Below, one piece after another: positions 1-9,840 of a DNA stretch of 64,000 nucleotides. Position numbers and translations under genes: made by a program. The notes under the pieces were generated by a model. It was not told the DNA's origin. It was given only the letters and a program-made list of their open reading frames with translations, and made no database searches. The first letter of the stretch is position 1. Each line of letters begins with the position of its first letter. Source of the DNA: Aldrovandia affinis (taxonomy: Eukaryota; Chordata; Actinopteri; Notacanthiformes; Halosauridae); NCBI GenBank assembly GCA_029706075.1, contig JAINUG010000018.1:2751001-2815000 (forward strand). The letters are read 5' to 3'.

Positions 1-600
1 GACTGAGCCGTACAGTCCGTGCAGCCTCGCTCCATGCGTGTTACAACCTTACCTTTCTAGCGCTAAGTGGGGAAGAAGACATAGGTTGAAACAATGATTT
101 GCACACTTATTTCAACCTTAGCAAAATGTCACAAAACCGACATTACACAATACATAACAGAAAACATACAAGACAAGGCAGTATGACAGATTCCTCAAAC
201 ATAGAAAACTAGAATGCAGAGCGCCCGGAGCCTTCGTTAAGCGAATGAACTCCCCGAGCTGGATTTGGATATTCCTTTTATACACCTCTGACCAGCCATA
301 AACGGTACCCCAGCTGTTGGTTATTTTGACAAAAGACTGTTGTTTGCCTGAAGGGCCAAATTGTGGGTTTACAAGACTAGCGGAATGGTGAGTGCCCCCA
401 CCCTGAGGGAACGATTGCATCACGTGTTATATGACCGTCCCAATCTTCCTGTTGGTAGTCATAAAGCTATTGTTGGTGGCCAGAAATCATGTTATTCCAG
501 CCAACCGTTGGTTCCCAGGATGTTACCAGATCCCGGGATATGGGGGGATATGGCATGTCCCAGGAAAACACAAACAACTTCTAACTTCTGAACAGTTGCA
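1..600 (-). other. Unassigned edge sequence, LTR-like on the minus strand
   Basis: No protein is recognisable. Read on the minus strand, the stretch has a TATA-box-like TATAAAAGGAAT at about 284-273, followed by a T-rich run that ends in a TGTAACAC-like tail near 45. This resembles the U3-R-U5 layout of a retroelement LTR, but I see no partner LTR, primer-binding site or target duplication. The window edge prevents checking the flank. If it is an LTR it is an old fossil; it could equally be unrelated repeat. Confidence 0.25.
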
Positions 601-1173
601 AAACTCTTAATGGACATGACATGACGCAGGGGAAAAGATACAGTAATTCTGCTCACTAGAACGTATTACATATGTACAGTGTATCACACATACAGTCCCA
701 AAACCTGTGATGGAGGTGGGTTCACTCCCAGGTCAACCATCTGTTGGAATGTGGGGAATGGACAGAGCAGGCTGCAATCATGTCTATGGTGGCAATTTCC
801 CCGTCCCCCCTTTTAACCAATGATGGGTTCACCAGATAACAGAACTCCGTGCAGGGAGGGAGAGGGGCTGGCTATTAAAATCATAGAGCCAGCTCTTTCC
901 AACCCTACAACAGAATGCTGTCACCACCATGCTTTACAGTAGGGATGGTGTTATTTGGTTGATGTGCTGTACTGGGTTTTCAACAAATATAACGTTTTGA
1001 ATTTAGGCCAAAAATTTCTATCTTAGTTTAATCCGTTAACGACACTTTTTGCCACATGGCTTCAGAACCCTCAATGGTTTTTTTGTATACCTCAAACGGG
1101 GCTGAATGTAGACTTTTTGAGCAGTGGCTTCCTTCTTACCACCCTACCATACAGACCAGAATTGTGGAGAGCT

Positions 1174-1442
1174 TTATGTATTGTTGACACATGCACACAT
1201 TGACCACTCTTTGCCATAAAGTCCTGTAGCTCCTTCATTAGCCTCTTGCTCGGTCATCCAGCTTGGATGCCCTGATCTAGGCAAGGTCCTGGTGGTACCA
1301 TGCACCTTCAACTTCTTAATTATGGTCTTGACGGTGCTCCAAGGGATATTTAAGGCCTTTGAAATCTTTCTATATCTGTTTCCTGATATGTGCCTTTCCA
1401 CAACTCTATCCCTGAGTTTTTTTAAAGCTCCTTGTTGCTCAT
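1174..1442 (-). pseudogene. Tc1 transposase N-terminal fragment
   Basis: The minus-strand start at 1442 is followed within a few codons by a frameshift. A 75-residue stretch then carries the Tc1 DNA-binding region, with motifs such as ERHISGNRYRKISKALNIP and STVKTIIKKLKVHGTTRTLP, the paired-type helix-turn-helix that binds the terminal repeats. The DD34E catalytic domain is only traceable as scattered words, for example [11 protein letters not shown] near 945-905. It is a dead copy. The family call is secure; which Tc1 subfamily is not. Confidence 0.7.
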
Positions 1443-1581
1443 GGTGTATTATTTACTCTGAAATGCACTACCCAGCAATGGAACCCTCTAGGGACAGCTG
1501 ATTTTATTCTAAAGTAAACACAATCACTACCGTTGAACACAGTTGTAGGCCAATTAGCTTTGTGTGTGATCTGGAAGGTGA

Positions 1582-2155
1582 TTTGTTACTCTTGTTATGC
1601 ACTCTGGATATTCTCTGTGTCCTGCGGAGCCGGTTTAATTGATGACGCACACCTGATCATCCCTGGAGCATAAAAGCTGGACTACTCCAGTTGCCACCAT
1701 CTCAGCTCCTTAGTTCCAGCTTTACCTCCTTTTTGATTGCGTTAGACTTTAGACTTTTTGAATACAGTCACCATTTGTATGTCTTATGCCTTGTTAGTGT
1801 GTTTGTTTTAGGTTGGATAGACATTGTTTTCTTTGTTTTGACACATTTTTAGGTAAGTGTAGGGAAGCAGCTTCTCGGAAGGCCCGTTACTTTTCTTTTT
1901 GCAGGACTGTGGCATTAGGATAGGAGTAGCATAGCTGTCTGTCGTTGTTCTATCTAACCCGCAGCCTTATATTAATGTCCGGTATGCTGTTTTGTTTGTG
2001 ATTGCTTGTCTCCTGTTTGATTTTAGAGATCCATGTTGCAATAAACATTTGTTGCACTGCTCGTTGTGACTGTGTTTCGGTACCTGGTGGCTTTGATGTT
2101 GTGTCCGGTGTTGTTCTCCGGTTATTGTAACGTGGGCAAATTTTGGGACATAGCA
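1582..2155 (+). mobile_element. LTR-like insertion (possible solo LTR) inside a Tc1
   Basis: This segment separates two parts of the Tc1 element and has no counterpart in Tc1 elements. It begins near TGTTACTCTTGTTATGCAC, has a TATA-like CATAAAAG at about 1670 and a polyadenylation-like AATAAAC near 2040, and ends near 2155. That is the layout of a solo LTR on the plus strand. I could not define a clear target duplication, so the borders are approximate. It is treated as a fossil; no coding sequence is present. Confidence 0.3.
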
Positions 2156-2355
2156 ATCCCTGAGCTAATTTACAATTGGTATGATAAGTAGGGTGTAGAC
2201 TTACAACCCAATTAATGTTCTGAAGTTTTGAGAATTTTATTTTTAACTTGGAATTTGTAGGGTAAAATGTCTAATTTTATATGTTTTAATTTCAGGCTGT
2301 AAGGCAACTGAAGGTGACATTTTTGAGAAGGGGTGTAGACTTTAAGAGCACTGTA

Positions 2356-3834
2356 TATTGTAAATAGCATACATATTTCCTGTTTATGACACACGCTCTA
2401 CGTTATTACCCATTTTCTTCAGTGGACATTGCATTACACCATTGGTTGAAACCCACATCAATTTGGGTAACCTGCATATAATAGTTATAACACTGTCCCA
2501 CAATCCCTCAATGCTGCCTGAATACTGAGACCAAACGTGCTGCCTGCACAGGAGTGCAGGTATAAGCTGAGTCACTGTTCTGTTTGCTGTGGTTTTTTTG
2601 TGCTTAAGCAATTGTAGCTTTGATGCCTCCAACAGAGCCCCACTTTCTGCATTCCAAAGCTTCTTCCTTCCTCAGTTTTGTTTGTTCATTTGCCTTTGAA
2701 AATATTTATTTCTGCTTGTCTGGCATTAGTAATATAACCTCATAGGTATATTCAACAAGCAATTGGGATGGAGAGCACTTTGACACTTTGAAGAAAGCAG
2801 CAGAAATGGCAGGTATTAAAGCAAAGAATTGTCCAAAAATGACTGGTTTTCCCCACAACTATTGATGATTAATAGCGAGACATCTTGCATCTGAGCAGCA
2901 CCACGTTCTGTAATAGTGATTGCTGGAGGGAATATTACCTAATATAATCATGCCTAGCCTGGGAGCAAGACTAAGTACTGGGCCAGGGTAATGCTCTTTT
3001 TTTCCTCTCAGTGAAACCCACTTTAAACAACAATATTCACTAAATATTCACAAAAAAAGTGGATTCAGATTTTTGGGGCGGGCAAGGGAGAGACCTTAAT
3101 TATTCTTTCAAGCCCCTCTAGTCCTTGCTAGCTTGTTAGCGGTGTGGCTAAGAATCAGGCTAAAATGGGCCACCTTTAAAAATATCCAACTGTTGTCATC
3201 CATCCAATTCCGATGTACGTTTATTCAACTTTAACAATGATCTAATTATGTTCAATTCAATTGCCTAAATTTCATTAATGTGAAAGATTCAAGGCCTGAA
3301 ACTCGAAGGCCTGAAAAAAAGAAGCACGACTGAATGTGAAGAAATGTTTGCTACTTACTTGCTAGCTACCTTAGGTCTCCCCGTATACAATGTTTGCCAT
3401 AGCAATAAATCTCCTTCATTGTGGAAATGCAACAAAGCACCAGAAAGCAACAATCTTTGATGGAAAACATAGGTACAAAGATGTAATTTGTTCTCTATGA
3501 ACAAACCCGCTACGGGACGTTCTTCGACTGCTGAACAAGATCAATAATTAAATCCGGCAATGTTGCGGAATCTGTGGGAAAGGGGCTTATGAGCATCAGT
3601 TTAGCATTAACAGGTATGAGCTGGCAAACCCAGAGGCCATTCTGATCTATCCATCATTATTATAATTGAACCAATTTTCCAGTTAAGGTAGTGTTTTTCA
3701 TCATTCCCATATAGGTCTCCTATATGAACAAATTCAGTGTAGAGTCTGTTCCCACATGACATGATCATTCCGGATATATTAGTCAATGCAGGATGTATTT
3801 ATTTTTTATGCAAACTTTTCAGTTTTCTAATGAT
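2356..3834. other. No gene seen; AT-rich sequence
   Basis: No ORF with recognisable similarity, no splice-flanked exon candidate and no clear repeat ends were found. Poly-A and poly-T runs and short CTAGC repeats occur. The sequence from about 3550 shares a motif with a downstream stretch, listed separately. Confidence 0.5.
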
Positions 3835-4659
3835 CTATGCCTTTTGTCTGATTATACCTCGTTCGCGTAGGATGTCTGTTATTTTGTCGTAGACCGTGGC
3901 ATCTCTGACACAGAGCTGTGGGTTAATTTTGTGGTCTGCATAGATAGACAAAAGTTCCCTTGTCTTGGATTCGGTCCAACTTCCAGACATGTTCATTAGC
4001 TAAAGCAAAGACGCTGCTAACTACCATTAGGAGTTACAATGGATTTTTATGCTGAGGACACTGAACCCCCTGGCCATATATTTAACACATTTTATGACGT
4101 TTCAAGAGTAAACTGACAAAGGTTACATTTCTTAACTATGCACATAGAAGACAAAACTAGACAAAATTACTGGCAACGTTAAATATAACCCAGCTATCAA
4201 TCAGCTAGCTAGCAAATGTTCACTATTTTGCAATTATTTGGCAATGTGATTAGTTAATACAATGATCCTATACCATATAGCATTTGCATAATGTAATCAG
4301 ATTTGTATAGATAGATGGATGTGAAATGTTAGGAAAATAGCCTCCATAGTCAGTAGCTAACTGGATGTGAAGTTTGCGATTTAAATTGTTAAAATAATAG
4401 TTTAAATGTTTGGTTTGATCATTTAACTAGCTAGCTAGCTAGAACGCAATGTAAAACCATCATACGTAAGAACGTTGTAACTTTTTGCGTGCTTTATCCG
4501 GGAATGTTGCTGCTTTGTTCCCACTAGAGCAGTGGCGGAAGATTTACGTAAATCGTACTAGGTCCCCGAGCCGGAAAATTTCTGCTGTTCCACAAATGAC
4601 GCCAACACACAAAATTACCTGAACATTTACAGGTTAAGGTGCATGTGGGAAAGGGGCTT
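3553..4659. repeat. Dispersed direct-repeat motifs around a Myb/SANT ORF
   Basis: GTGGGAAAGGGGCTT occurs at about 3579 and again, in the same orientation, at about 4645. TCCGGCAATGTTGC near 3555 resembles TCCGGGAATGTTGC near 4498. The copies look like ends or subterminal parts of one repeat family and lie on either side of the Myb/SANT ORF at 3835-3990. Direct rather than inverted orientation argues against simple terminal inverted repeats of one element. Confidence 0.4.
3835..3990 (-). CDS. Short Myb/SANT-like DNA-binding ORF, probably from a Harbinger-type element
   Basis: The ORF has an ATG at 3990, a stop at 3835-3837 and 51 residues, beginning MSGSWTESKTRELLSIYAD and continuing with DATVYDKITDILRERG. 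The Trp after MSGS, followed by acidic and basic residues and LLSIYA, is the start of a Myb/SANT-like (MSANTD-type) helix bundle. Such proteins are the DNA-binding partners encoded beside PIF/Harbinger transposases and are also found as domesticated genes. The third helix seems cut short by the stop, so this is probably a first-exon fragment or a relic. No DDE transposase was found nearby. Confidence 0.6.
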   Translation of the reverse strand: MSGSWTESKTRELLSIYADHKINPQLCVRDATVYDKITDILRERGIIRQKA

Positions 4660-5051
4660 TAGTGTGGCTCCTCATCAAATTATCATCAGTGTGGTTGAGC
4701 AGGGCCATACAATGCAGAAACTCACTGCTCAGAGAGGTTAATGAGTTTTCATCTCAGTGAAGACCTTGTTAACTTGTGTGCCAAACATTTTATTGATTTT
4801 AACTTCTTTTTTTACATTACATGACACTTTTAAACAACTATATTATCACCTCCCTTCCTTTCCTGTGCCATTTCTATTCTGTGACAATGGCATATAGCCA
4901 AAACATCAGGATGTGGTTAATAGCTGGTGGAAATGCTTTGAAATTAAATAAATAAATGCTTCAGTGCATGGGTGCAGCACACAAATGTTTCCCATGGATA
5001 TACTGTACCTCTTGTTATAAACCCCTGACATAAGGTAGAGGTCAGTCTAAC
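4660..5051. other. No gene seen
   Basis: A gene-free stretch of about 390 bases. It holds no recognisable coding sequence or repeat terminus. Confidence 0.5.
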
Positions 5052-5215
5052 CTGGGGCCTCATTTATAAAACGTACTTACGCACAGATTTGATCTTAGAA
5101 CGTGCGTACGCTCAAATCCACACCAAAGTTCAGATTTATAAAAACGGTCTTTGACGTGGAAAAGTACTCAGCTCCACGTCAGGTTTCAACTTGGCGTACG
5201 CACGTTTCCTTGTGG

Positions 5216-5590
5216 CAATGTTGGAGTACTGCAGGTATTCGCGGTCTCGTCTCTTCTCTGTCCTGACCCCTCGCTGGTGGAACTACCTTCCGCAATCGGT
5301 CAGGACCGCGGAATCACTTGCGATCTTCCGCAAGAGACTCAAAACCCACCTTTTCAGACTCCACTACCACTGAATTCTGTACATCTAGCTAATTGTTATC
5401 ACCACTGCCTACTTGCTCAACACTATATACCCCTGCTTACTCCATAAAAAAAATAATTTGATCTCTTGCGCGTACTATGATTGTTTCTACCATGTATTAA
5501 TGTACATATTGTAAGTCGCTCTGGATAAGAGCGTCTGCTAAATGCTTAAAATGTAAATGTAAAGTAAAATGTATTCAGAAATCTAACAGC
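5216..5590 (+). mobile_element. 5'-truncated L2-type LINE, 3' end only
   Basis: The frame at 5191-5373 reads RWWNYLPQSVRTAESLAIF then RKRLKTHLF, the conserved C-terminal tail of the ORF2 protein of L2/CR1-like LINEs. A short 3' UTR follows with GTCGCTCTGGATAAGAGCG at about 5515, then an AAATGTAAATGT tail. The same tail occurs in fish SINEs mobilised by these LINEs (compare 22486 and 36775). The fragment starts right after a Harbinger subterminal repeat, so it inserted into that element. Confidence 0.7.
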
Positions 5591-5622
5591 GGCAACATGT
5601 TGTCTGCTGCCTAATTGTTTCC

Positions 5623-5693
5623 TCATTATTATTATTATTATTATTAGTAGTAGTAGTAGTAGTAGTAGCCTAGTAGTAGTAGTAGTATTACCA
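5623..5693. repeat. Compound trinucleotide microsatellite (ATT)n(AGT)n
   Basis: About eight ATT units are followed by about ten AGT units with one interruption. It lies inside the Harbinger element, between the LINE tail and the Myb-like gene relic. Confidence 0.9.
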
Positions 5694-5826
5694 GATTGAA
5701 CACATTGCTTAGGCTATACGTAATGGTTTGCACAATAAATGTATTAATAAATTAAAACAACATAAGCTAGGCTCCTTGTGGAAAACAAAACAAAAACACA
5801 CATTGGTTTTTCCAAAACTACCCATA

Positions 5827-6231
5827 TTAGCATAATTGACACATCCTTGAAATGTATTTAATACATATTATAGTTCCACGCATGTAAAACATTTCGGTCA
5901 ATCTGTAGGCTATAAAATGTCCAATAATGCAGTGGTTTTCAAGAGGAAGAATGGCAGCATTGTCACTTCTTGAAGATATCGCCAACCGCGCAATAAGAAG
6001 GGAACGAGTTATTAGAGATTTTGACCTCAGTTTTAAATCAGACCACTTTTTCTTTACGTCCTTCAGGGACCTTTGCTGCCCCCGCACCTCGTTCACAGCC
6101 TGGGCTACAGACTAACATGCCACGTACTGGTAAAGCTACTGGAAAGGCTCCCAAACAGCGTCCCTGCACTTATCTGCACCTCCGCCAACAGGACCTCGAT
6201 TTCGGCCTCGCTAAAATTATTTTTCTTGCAC
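5827..6231 (-). pseudogene. Harbinger Myb-like protein, broken
   Basis: Two pieces on the minus strand belong to one domain. The first, from about 6231, reads KKNNFSEAEIEVLLAEVQ and ends at a stop near 6112. The second, within 5827-6096, reads VRGQQRSLKDVKKKWSDLK. The FSEAEIEVLL helix and the KKWSDLK motif are the first and third helices of the Myb/SANT-like domain found in Harbinger accessory proteins (NAIF1-like). In the family this protein carries the transposase to the nucleus and to the termini. A frameshift and stops separate the pieces. Confidence 0.65.
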
Positions 6232-6472
6232 CTTTATATGCTAATGATATTAATTAGGGGGCGTTTACAAGGCGGAGATCTAAAACCATTCACCTGCGCA
6301 CAATTTCAAGATCATTTGCGATTTATAGATTTCACATCTGGGGGACTGGCGTACGCACGTTTTTTTGTGCGTACGTTCAGTTTCTCTGAATCACACTTAC
6401 GCACATTTCAGAAATGATCTTAGATGAAATATAGGATGGTTTCTACGCAACTTTTTATAAATGAGGCCCCTG

Positions 6473-7226
6473 GTGTGTGTAGAATGATGAGAATCCAAAA
6501 CCTGCGCAGGGATGCTATAGCACGTGCCCCAAAATAAAACAGACAAAGTGTGTGTGTGTGGGATATGTATAACCCTAATCCTAACACTCTCCAGCATTGA
6601 CTGCTCTCCAAAATCAAGCTGTGTTCTTTGATGAAAATGCTTTTATTTGAGGTAAAATGCCAAATACACAGAATGCTGTATAACTGGGCTGTTATTGGTA
6701 TTGGGACTGATAACAAACTTACGATTTTCTATAAGAAACAACATTTCAAATGATTTTGGCTGTGCACTCCTTTAATAATTATAATCTAACACAATGTTTT
6801 CAAATGATCAATAAATACATCTTGAGATGTACAGGTACAAGAGTATACAAAGTGTTTTAGGACAGCTTTTGCTAATCTTAGGCATTAGGCATTAGTGTTG
6901 GCAGGTCTGAAGTCCATAGAAGTGCTTTGATAGATCACTTTAGTCAGTGAGTACAAGATGAAAACCCAAACCATATTCTGCTGAATTATATGTTAATGAC
7001 TAGAGAAGGGTCAGGAAAACCTTCAGCACTAAAGCCCTCTAGGAGCAGCTTTAAGCATTAAGGCAGACAATTAAACATTCAAAACTGAAATTACTTTGGA
7101 CATACTCCTTCCTCTTAATCACCTAATTATATACACACTACATGTAGACCTCAAAAAGCGTATATTGTCTGTATATTGTTTCTATTGATATATGTATTGT
7201 ATTTTATGTTGTATATATTGTATCTT
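6473..7226. other. Gene-free stretch, possibly downstream flank or 3' UTR of the minus-strand gene
   Basis: No ORF of interest. A GT run lies at 6550-6562 and a short ATTAGGC duplication near 6883. TTTATT occurs on the plus strand at 6640 and 7227, which gives AATAAA on the minus strand downstream of the acidic exon. Confidence 0.4.
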
Positions 7227-7232
7227 TTTATT
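7227..7232 (-). terminator. Candidate polyadenylation signal AATAAA
   Basis: TTTATT on the plus strand reads AATAAA on the minus strand, about 195 bases past the stop codon of the acidic terminal exon. Position and strand fit the 3' end of that transcript. A single hexamer in AT-rich DNA is weak evidence. Confidence 0.35.
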
Positions 7233-7425
7233 GTCTTTTGTCAGGAAACAGGCCCAGTAAAAATAAAACTCTATGTACTGTGTCTTCAGTCCTGTTTGGA
7301 GATGCTTTTATAACTTTTTTCTGTATTTTCAGTGCGGATTAAATGGATGCATTTATGGTAGCTTTCTATTGATTCTCTATGTAATAATTTGTCTTATATG
7401 TCACCTAATTCAATGCATCTTCCTA

Positions 7426-8676
7426 TTATTTTTTCTCTTCCTTTCCTCCGTCTATCTTTTCTGACCCTTCATCTTCTCCTCCACTCTCTTCCTCTCCTTT
7501 TCGTTTTTCTGTTTCTCTCTGGGCTATATCTGCCGAGTTGTCCTCCTCCGTGTCTGTAGAACTCCCTGATTTCCCCTCTTCCTGTTCATCCCTTTTGACA
7601 CTCTCCTGTCCCTCTTCACCCTGATCTGTGGGGGCGCCCTCTGCTGGTTGGCTTTTTTCTTCACCTTCGCCAGACTGGCCCTCGGTCTCTGGCTCCCTCT
7701 CCTCTTGTTTTCCATCTTGTTTCTCCTCCTCAGATTTCTCTTCATCCTCATCTCCATCCGGAGCAGAGGTAGGGTTGTCGTTCTTACCTTCATTCTCCCC
7801 CTTTCCATCTGGAGTAGGCGTAGAGCTGTTACTTTCCGTGTTCTTTTCTTCGCTGTTCTCCTTTCCGTCCGGAGCAGGGGAAAGATTGTCAACTTCCTCT
7901 TCATTCTCTTCCTTTCCGTCTGGCATAGACGTAGAGCTTTCATTCTTTTCTTCACTGTTCTCCTTTCCATCTGGAGCAGTGGAAGAATCGTCGACTTCCT
8001 CTTCATTCTCCTCCTTTCTGTCCGGTGCTGGGGTGGGGTTTTCATTCCTTTGTCCGCTCTCCTCCATTCCGTCTGGCTCAGGGGGAGGATTGTCAACTTC
8101 CTCTTCATTCTCCTCCTTTCCGTCTGGCATAGACGTAGAGCTTTCATTCTTTTCTTCACTGTTTTCCTTTCCATCTGGAGCAGTGGAAGAATCGTCGACT
8201 TCCTCTTCATTCTCCTCCTTTCTGTCCGGTGCTGGGGTGGGGTTTTCATTCCTTTCTCCGCTCTCCTCCATTCCGTCTGGCTCAGAGGGAGGATTGACGA
8301 TTTTCTCTTCATTCTCCTCCTTTATGTCTTGGCGCTATCTGGAGGTGGGGACTTCCTCTTCATTCTCCTCCTTTATGTCTGGCGCTAGGGTGGGGCTGTC
8401 GTTCTTTTCTTCCCTCTTCTCCTTTCCATCAGGATCAGGGGAAGAATTGTTGATTTTCTCTTCATTCTCCTCCTTTCTGTCCGGTGCTGGGGTGGGGTTT
8501 TCATTTTTGTCTTCGCCGTTCTCCTCTTTCCCATTGGCAGTGGGCGGAGCAGGTGGTTCACTGTCTCTGCCCTCTGTGGGTTCCTCTGCCCCCTTCACTG
8601 CAACGTCAGGCGCATCCTCTGCACTGGCTCCAGCAGCAGCAGGCTCTTTAGACATCTCCCCAGCCTCCTTACAAAT
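7426..8676 (-). CDS. Acidic repeat-rich terminal exon of a host gene (unrecognised)
   Basis: The acceptor CAG lies at about 8679-8677. The reading frame opens with ICKEAGEMSKEPAAAGASAE and runs to a TAA at 7426-7428, after GGKEEKK. The exon encodes a highly acidic, disordered tail of Glu/Lys/Asn-rich repeats around PDGKEENEEE and PAPDRKEENEEEVDD. No membrane segment or fold is evident. It begins in phase 0, matching the end of the 17450-17538 exon. One in-frame TAG at 8335-8337 cuts the frame after VPTSR, although the same frame stays open on both sides. This may be a real truncation, an allele or a sequence error in a repeat array. Similar acidic tails occur in several channel and cytoskeletal proteins, but I cannot name this one. 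Confidence 0.6.
7740..8500 (-). repeat. Coding minisatellite with a 204-bp higher-order unit
   Basis: Inside the acidic exon a 204-bp block is repeated almost exactly. For example, CCATCTGGAGCAGTGGAAGA starts at 7967 and again at 8171, and the sequence between matches with few changes. The unit encodes 68 residues made of three to four shorter motifs of about 17-21 residues of the form PxPDxKEENEEEVDx. More diverged single units extend to about 8500. The period is a multiple of three, so unit loss or gain keeps the frame. Confidence 0.85.
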
Positions 8677-8768
8677 CTGCTTATGTAATGACAAAGTCAA
8701 GGACAAAAGCTTCATTTTCAGGTTTAATATCATTATTCTATATAAATATAGAATATACAGGCAGTATA

Positions 8769-9819
8769 CAGGCAGTCCCCGGGTTACGAACGAGTTCCGT
8801 TCTTAAGTCTGTCTTTAAGTCGAATTTGTATGTAAGTCGGAAGAGGTACATACAGTTCTTATTAATCGTCACTTAATCAAATGTTTGTCTTAGTATAGTA
8901 TTTATTTTACCTTTCTGTGCATATGAAACACTTAAGGAAAACTTCCAAATACAATAAAACATCTTAAACATAACATTCAGTACATAATACTACTGTAATA
9001 ATAATAACAATACTGTAATATTAATAATAATAATACAGTAATAATAAAAGTAACTATGTACATACAGTACTGTACTGTAAAAAAAACATTAAAGAAACAG
9101 TTCTTAAAACAGTTAGAAAAAAAGAAAAAGGATCATGATTAAAGGTTAACACTCATTTGTGAGGTAACATTATGATAACATTAATAACTGGATGATGCAG
9201 AAGATGATGGACTTTAGCAGCACTTACATCTGCACTCGCTGCTTCACCTTGAACTTCATGTAAATTTGCTCTCAATTTAAAGCGACTGAACCAACCCCTA
9301 CTCGCAACAAATTCTTTGTCGCAATCGCCTTCACTTGCAGCACGAGCTCAGGGCATAGCCTTTCACATGCTCCATTATTCTCCCTTTGTCTTTTAAAATT
9401 GTTCCAATCATTGACTGGCTGTAGCCTCATGCTTTCCCAATGGCTGATGGCGTTTCACCTCTCTCCGATCTCTTTATTATTTCAACTTTACTTTCCATAG
9501 TGATTGTTTTCCTTTTCTTTGATGTATCACCAGCACTTGCATTGGATTTACGGTTTGGAGGCATCGTTGTAAGGGTAAGAGAAAGAGAAAAACGGGACAG
9601 TGATCTGACTTAAAATAACGGACTGTGATCTCTGTTCCTTGAGCTGACGAAACACTGAAACTGCGCGATGTTTTCATGAGCATCCCAAAGTAGAGCGTGC
9701 ATTCGTTATTACGAACCATTGTATTTAACTCGATTTAAAAAATATAATAGGCCTTATGGCAGTCCATTCGTAAATACGAATTGTCCGTAAGCCAGATGTT
9801 CGTAACCCGGGACTGCCTG
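8769..9819 (-). mobile_element. pogo/Tigger-type DNA transposon, non-autonomous relic
   Basis: Long inverted termini start CAGGCAGTCCCCGGGTTACG at 8769, with the complement ending at 9819. TA lies on both sides (8767-8768 and 9820-9821), as expected for the Tc1/mariner-pogo superfamily. The interior of about 1 kb holds only the N-terminal part of the transposase on the minus strand. An A/T-rich patch with ATA and GTA repeats lies at 8980-9060. It sits directly beside the acidic exon, in the first intron upstream of it. Confidence 0.85.
9192..9564 (-). pseudogene. Tigger transposase N-terminus with CENP-B-like DNA-binding region
   Basis: From an ATG at 9564 the minus strand reads MPPNRKSNASAG, then KRKTITMESKVEIIKRSERG and ETPSAIGKA, the Psq/CENP-B-N helix-turn-helix of pogo/Tigger transposases. 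Stops and a frameshift follow. A later piece in another frame reads GWFSRFKLRANLHEVQGEAA, from the CENP-B-type second DNA-binding domain. The DDE domain is missing altogether, so the element could only have moved with help from another copy. Confidence 0.75.
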
Positions 9820-9840
9820 TATACATATATCGCACATATT

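Larger units (their letters stand above)
905..2355 (-). mobile_element. Tc1/mariner element, decayed and interrupted
   Basis: The 5' end lies at about 2355, where the minus strand starts TACAGTGCTCTTAAAGTCTA, a Tc1-type terminus. The leader and transposase start follow at 1590-1442, and a decayed catalytic part reaches about 905. Foreign LTR-like sequence of about 570 bp separates the 5' end from the leader. No matching far terminus is seen below 905, so the 3' end is truncated or too diverged to recognise. Confidence 0.6.
5055..6469 (-). mobile_element. PIF/Harbinger-type element carrying a Myb-like gene, with CTG target duplications
   Basis: The termini are inverted: GGGCCTCATTTATAAAA at the left and its complement at the right. 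They are flanked by CTG at 5052-5054 and 6470-6472. A 3-bp duplication fits Harbinger, although CTG is not the usual TWA. Subterminal GCGTACGCAC motifs recur at both ends (about 5110, 5193, 6350 and 6370), which suggests transposase or Myb binding sites. The interior holds a decayed Myb-like gene on the minus strand and a LINE tail. No DDE transposase was seen, so the copy is non-autonomous. Confidence 0.7.

Noticed and set aside
1292-1501. Plus-strand frame with a hydrophobic run
   Set aside because: It is the complement of the Tc1 transposase N-terminus.
4420-4442. CTAG tandem run as a regulatory site
   Set aside because: A short simple repeat common in fish DNA; no evidence of function.
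8335-8806. Long plus-strand frames over the acidic exon (Ser/Phe-rich, up to 392 codons at 7628-8806)
   Set aside because: They are complements of the Glu/Lys-rich minus-strand repeats. A low-complexity repeat keeps other frames open, and they lack splice or homology support.
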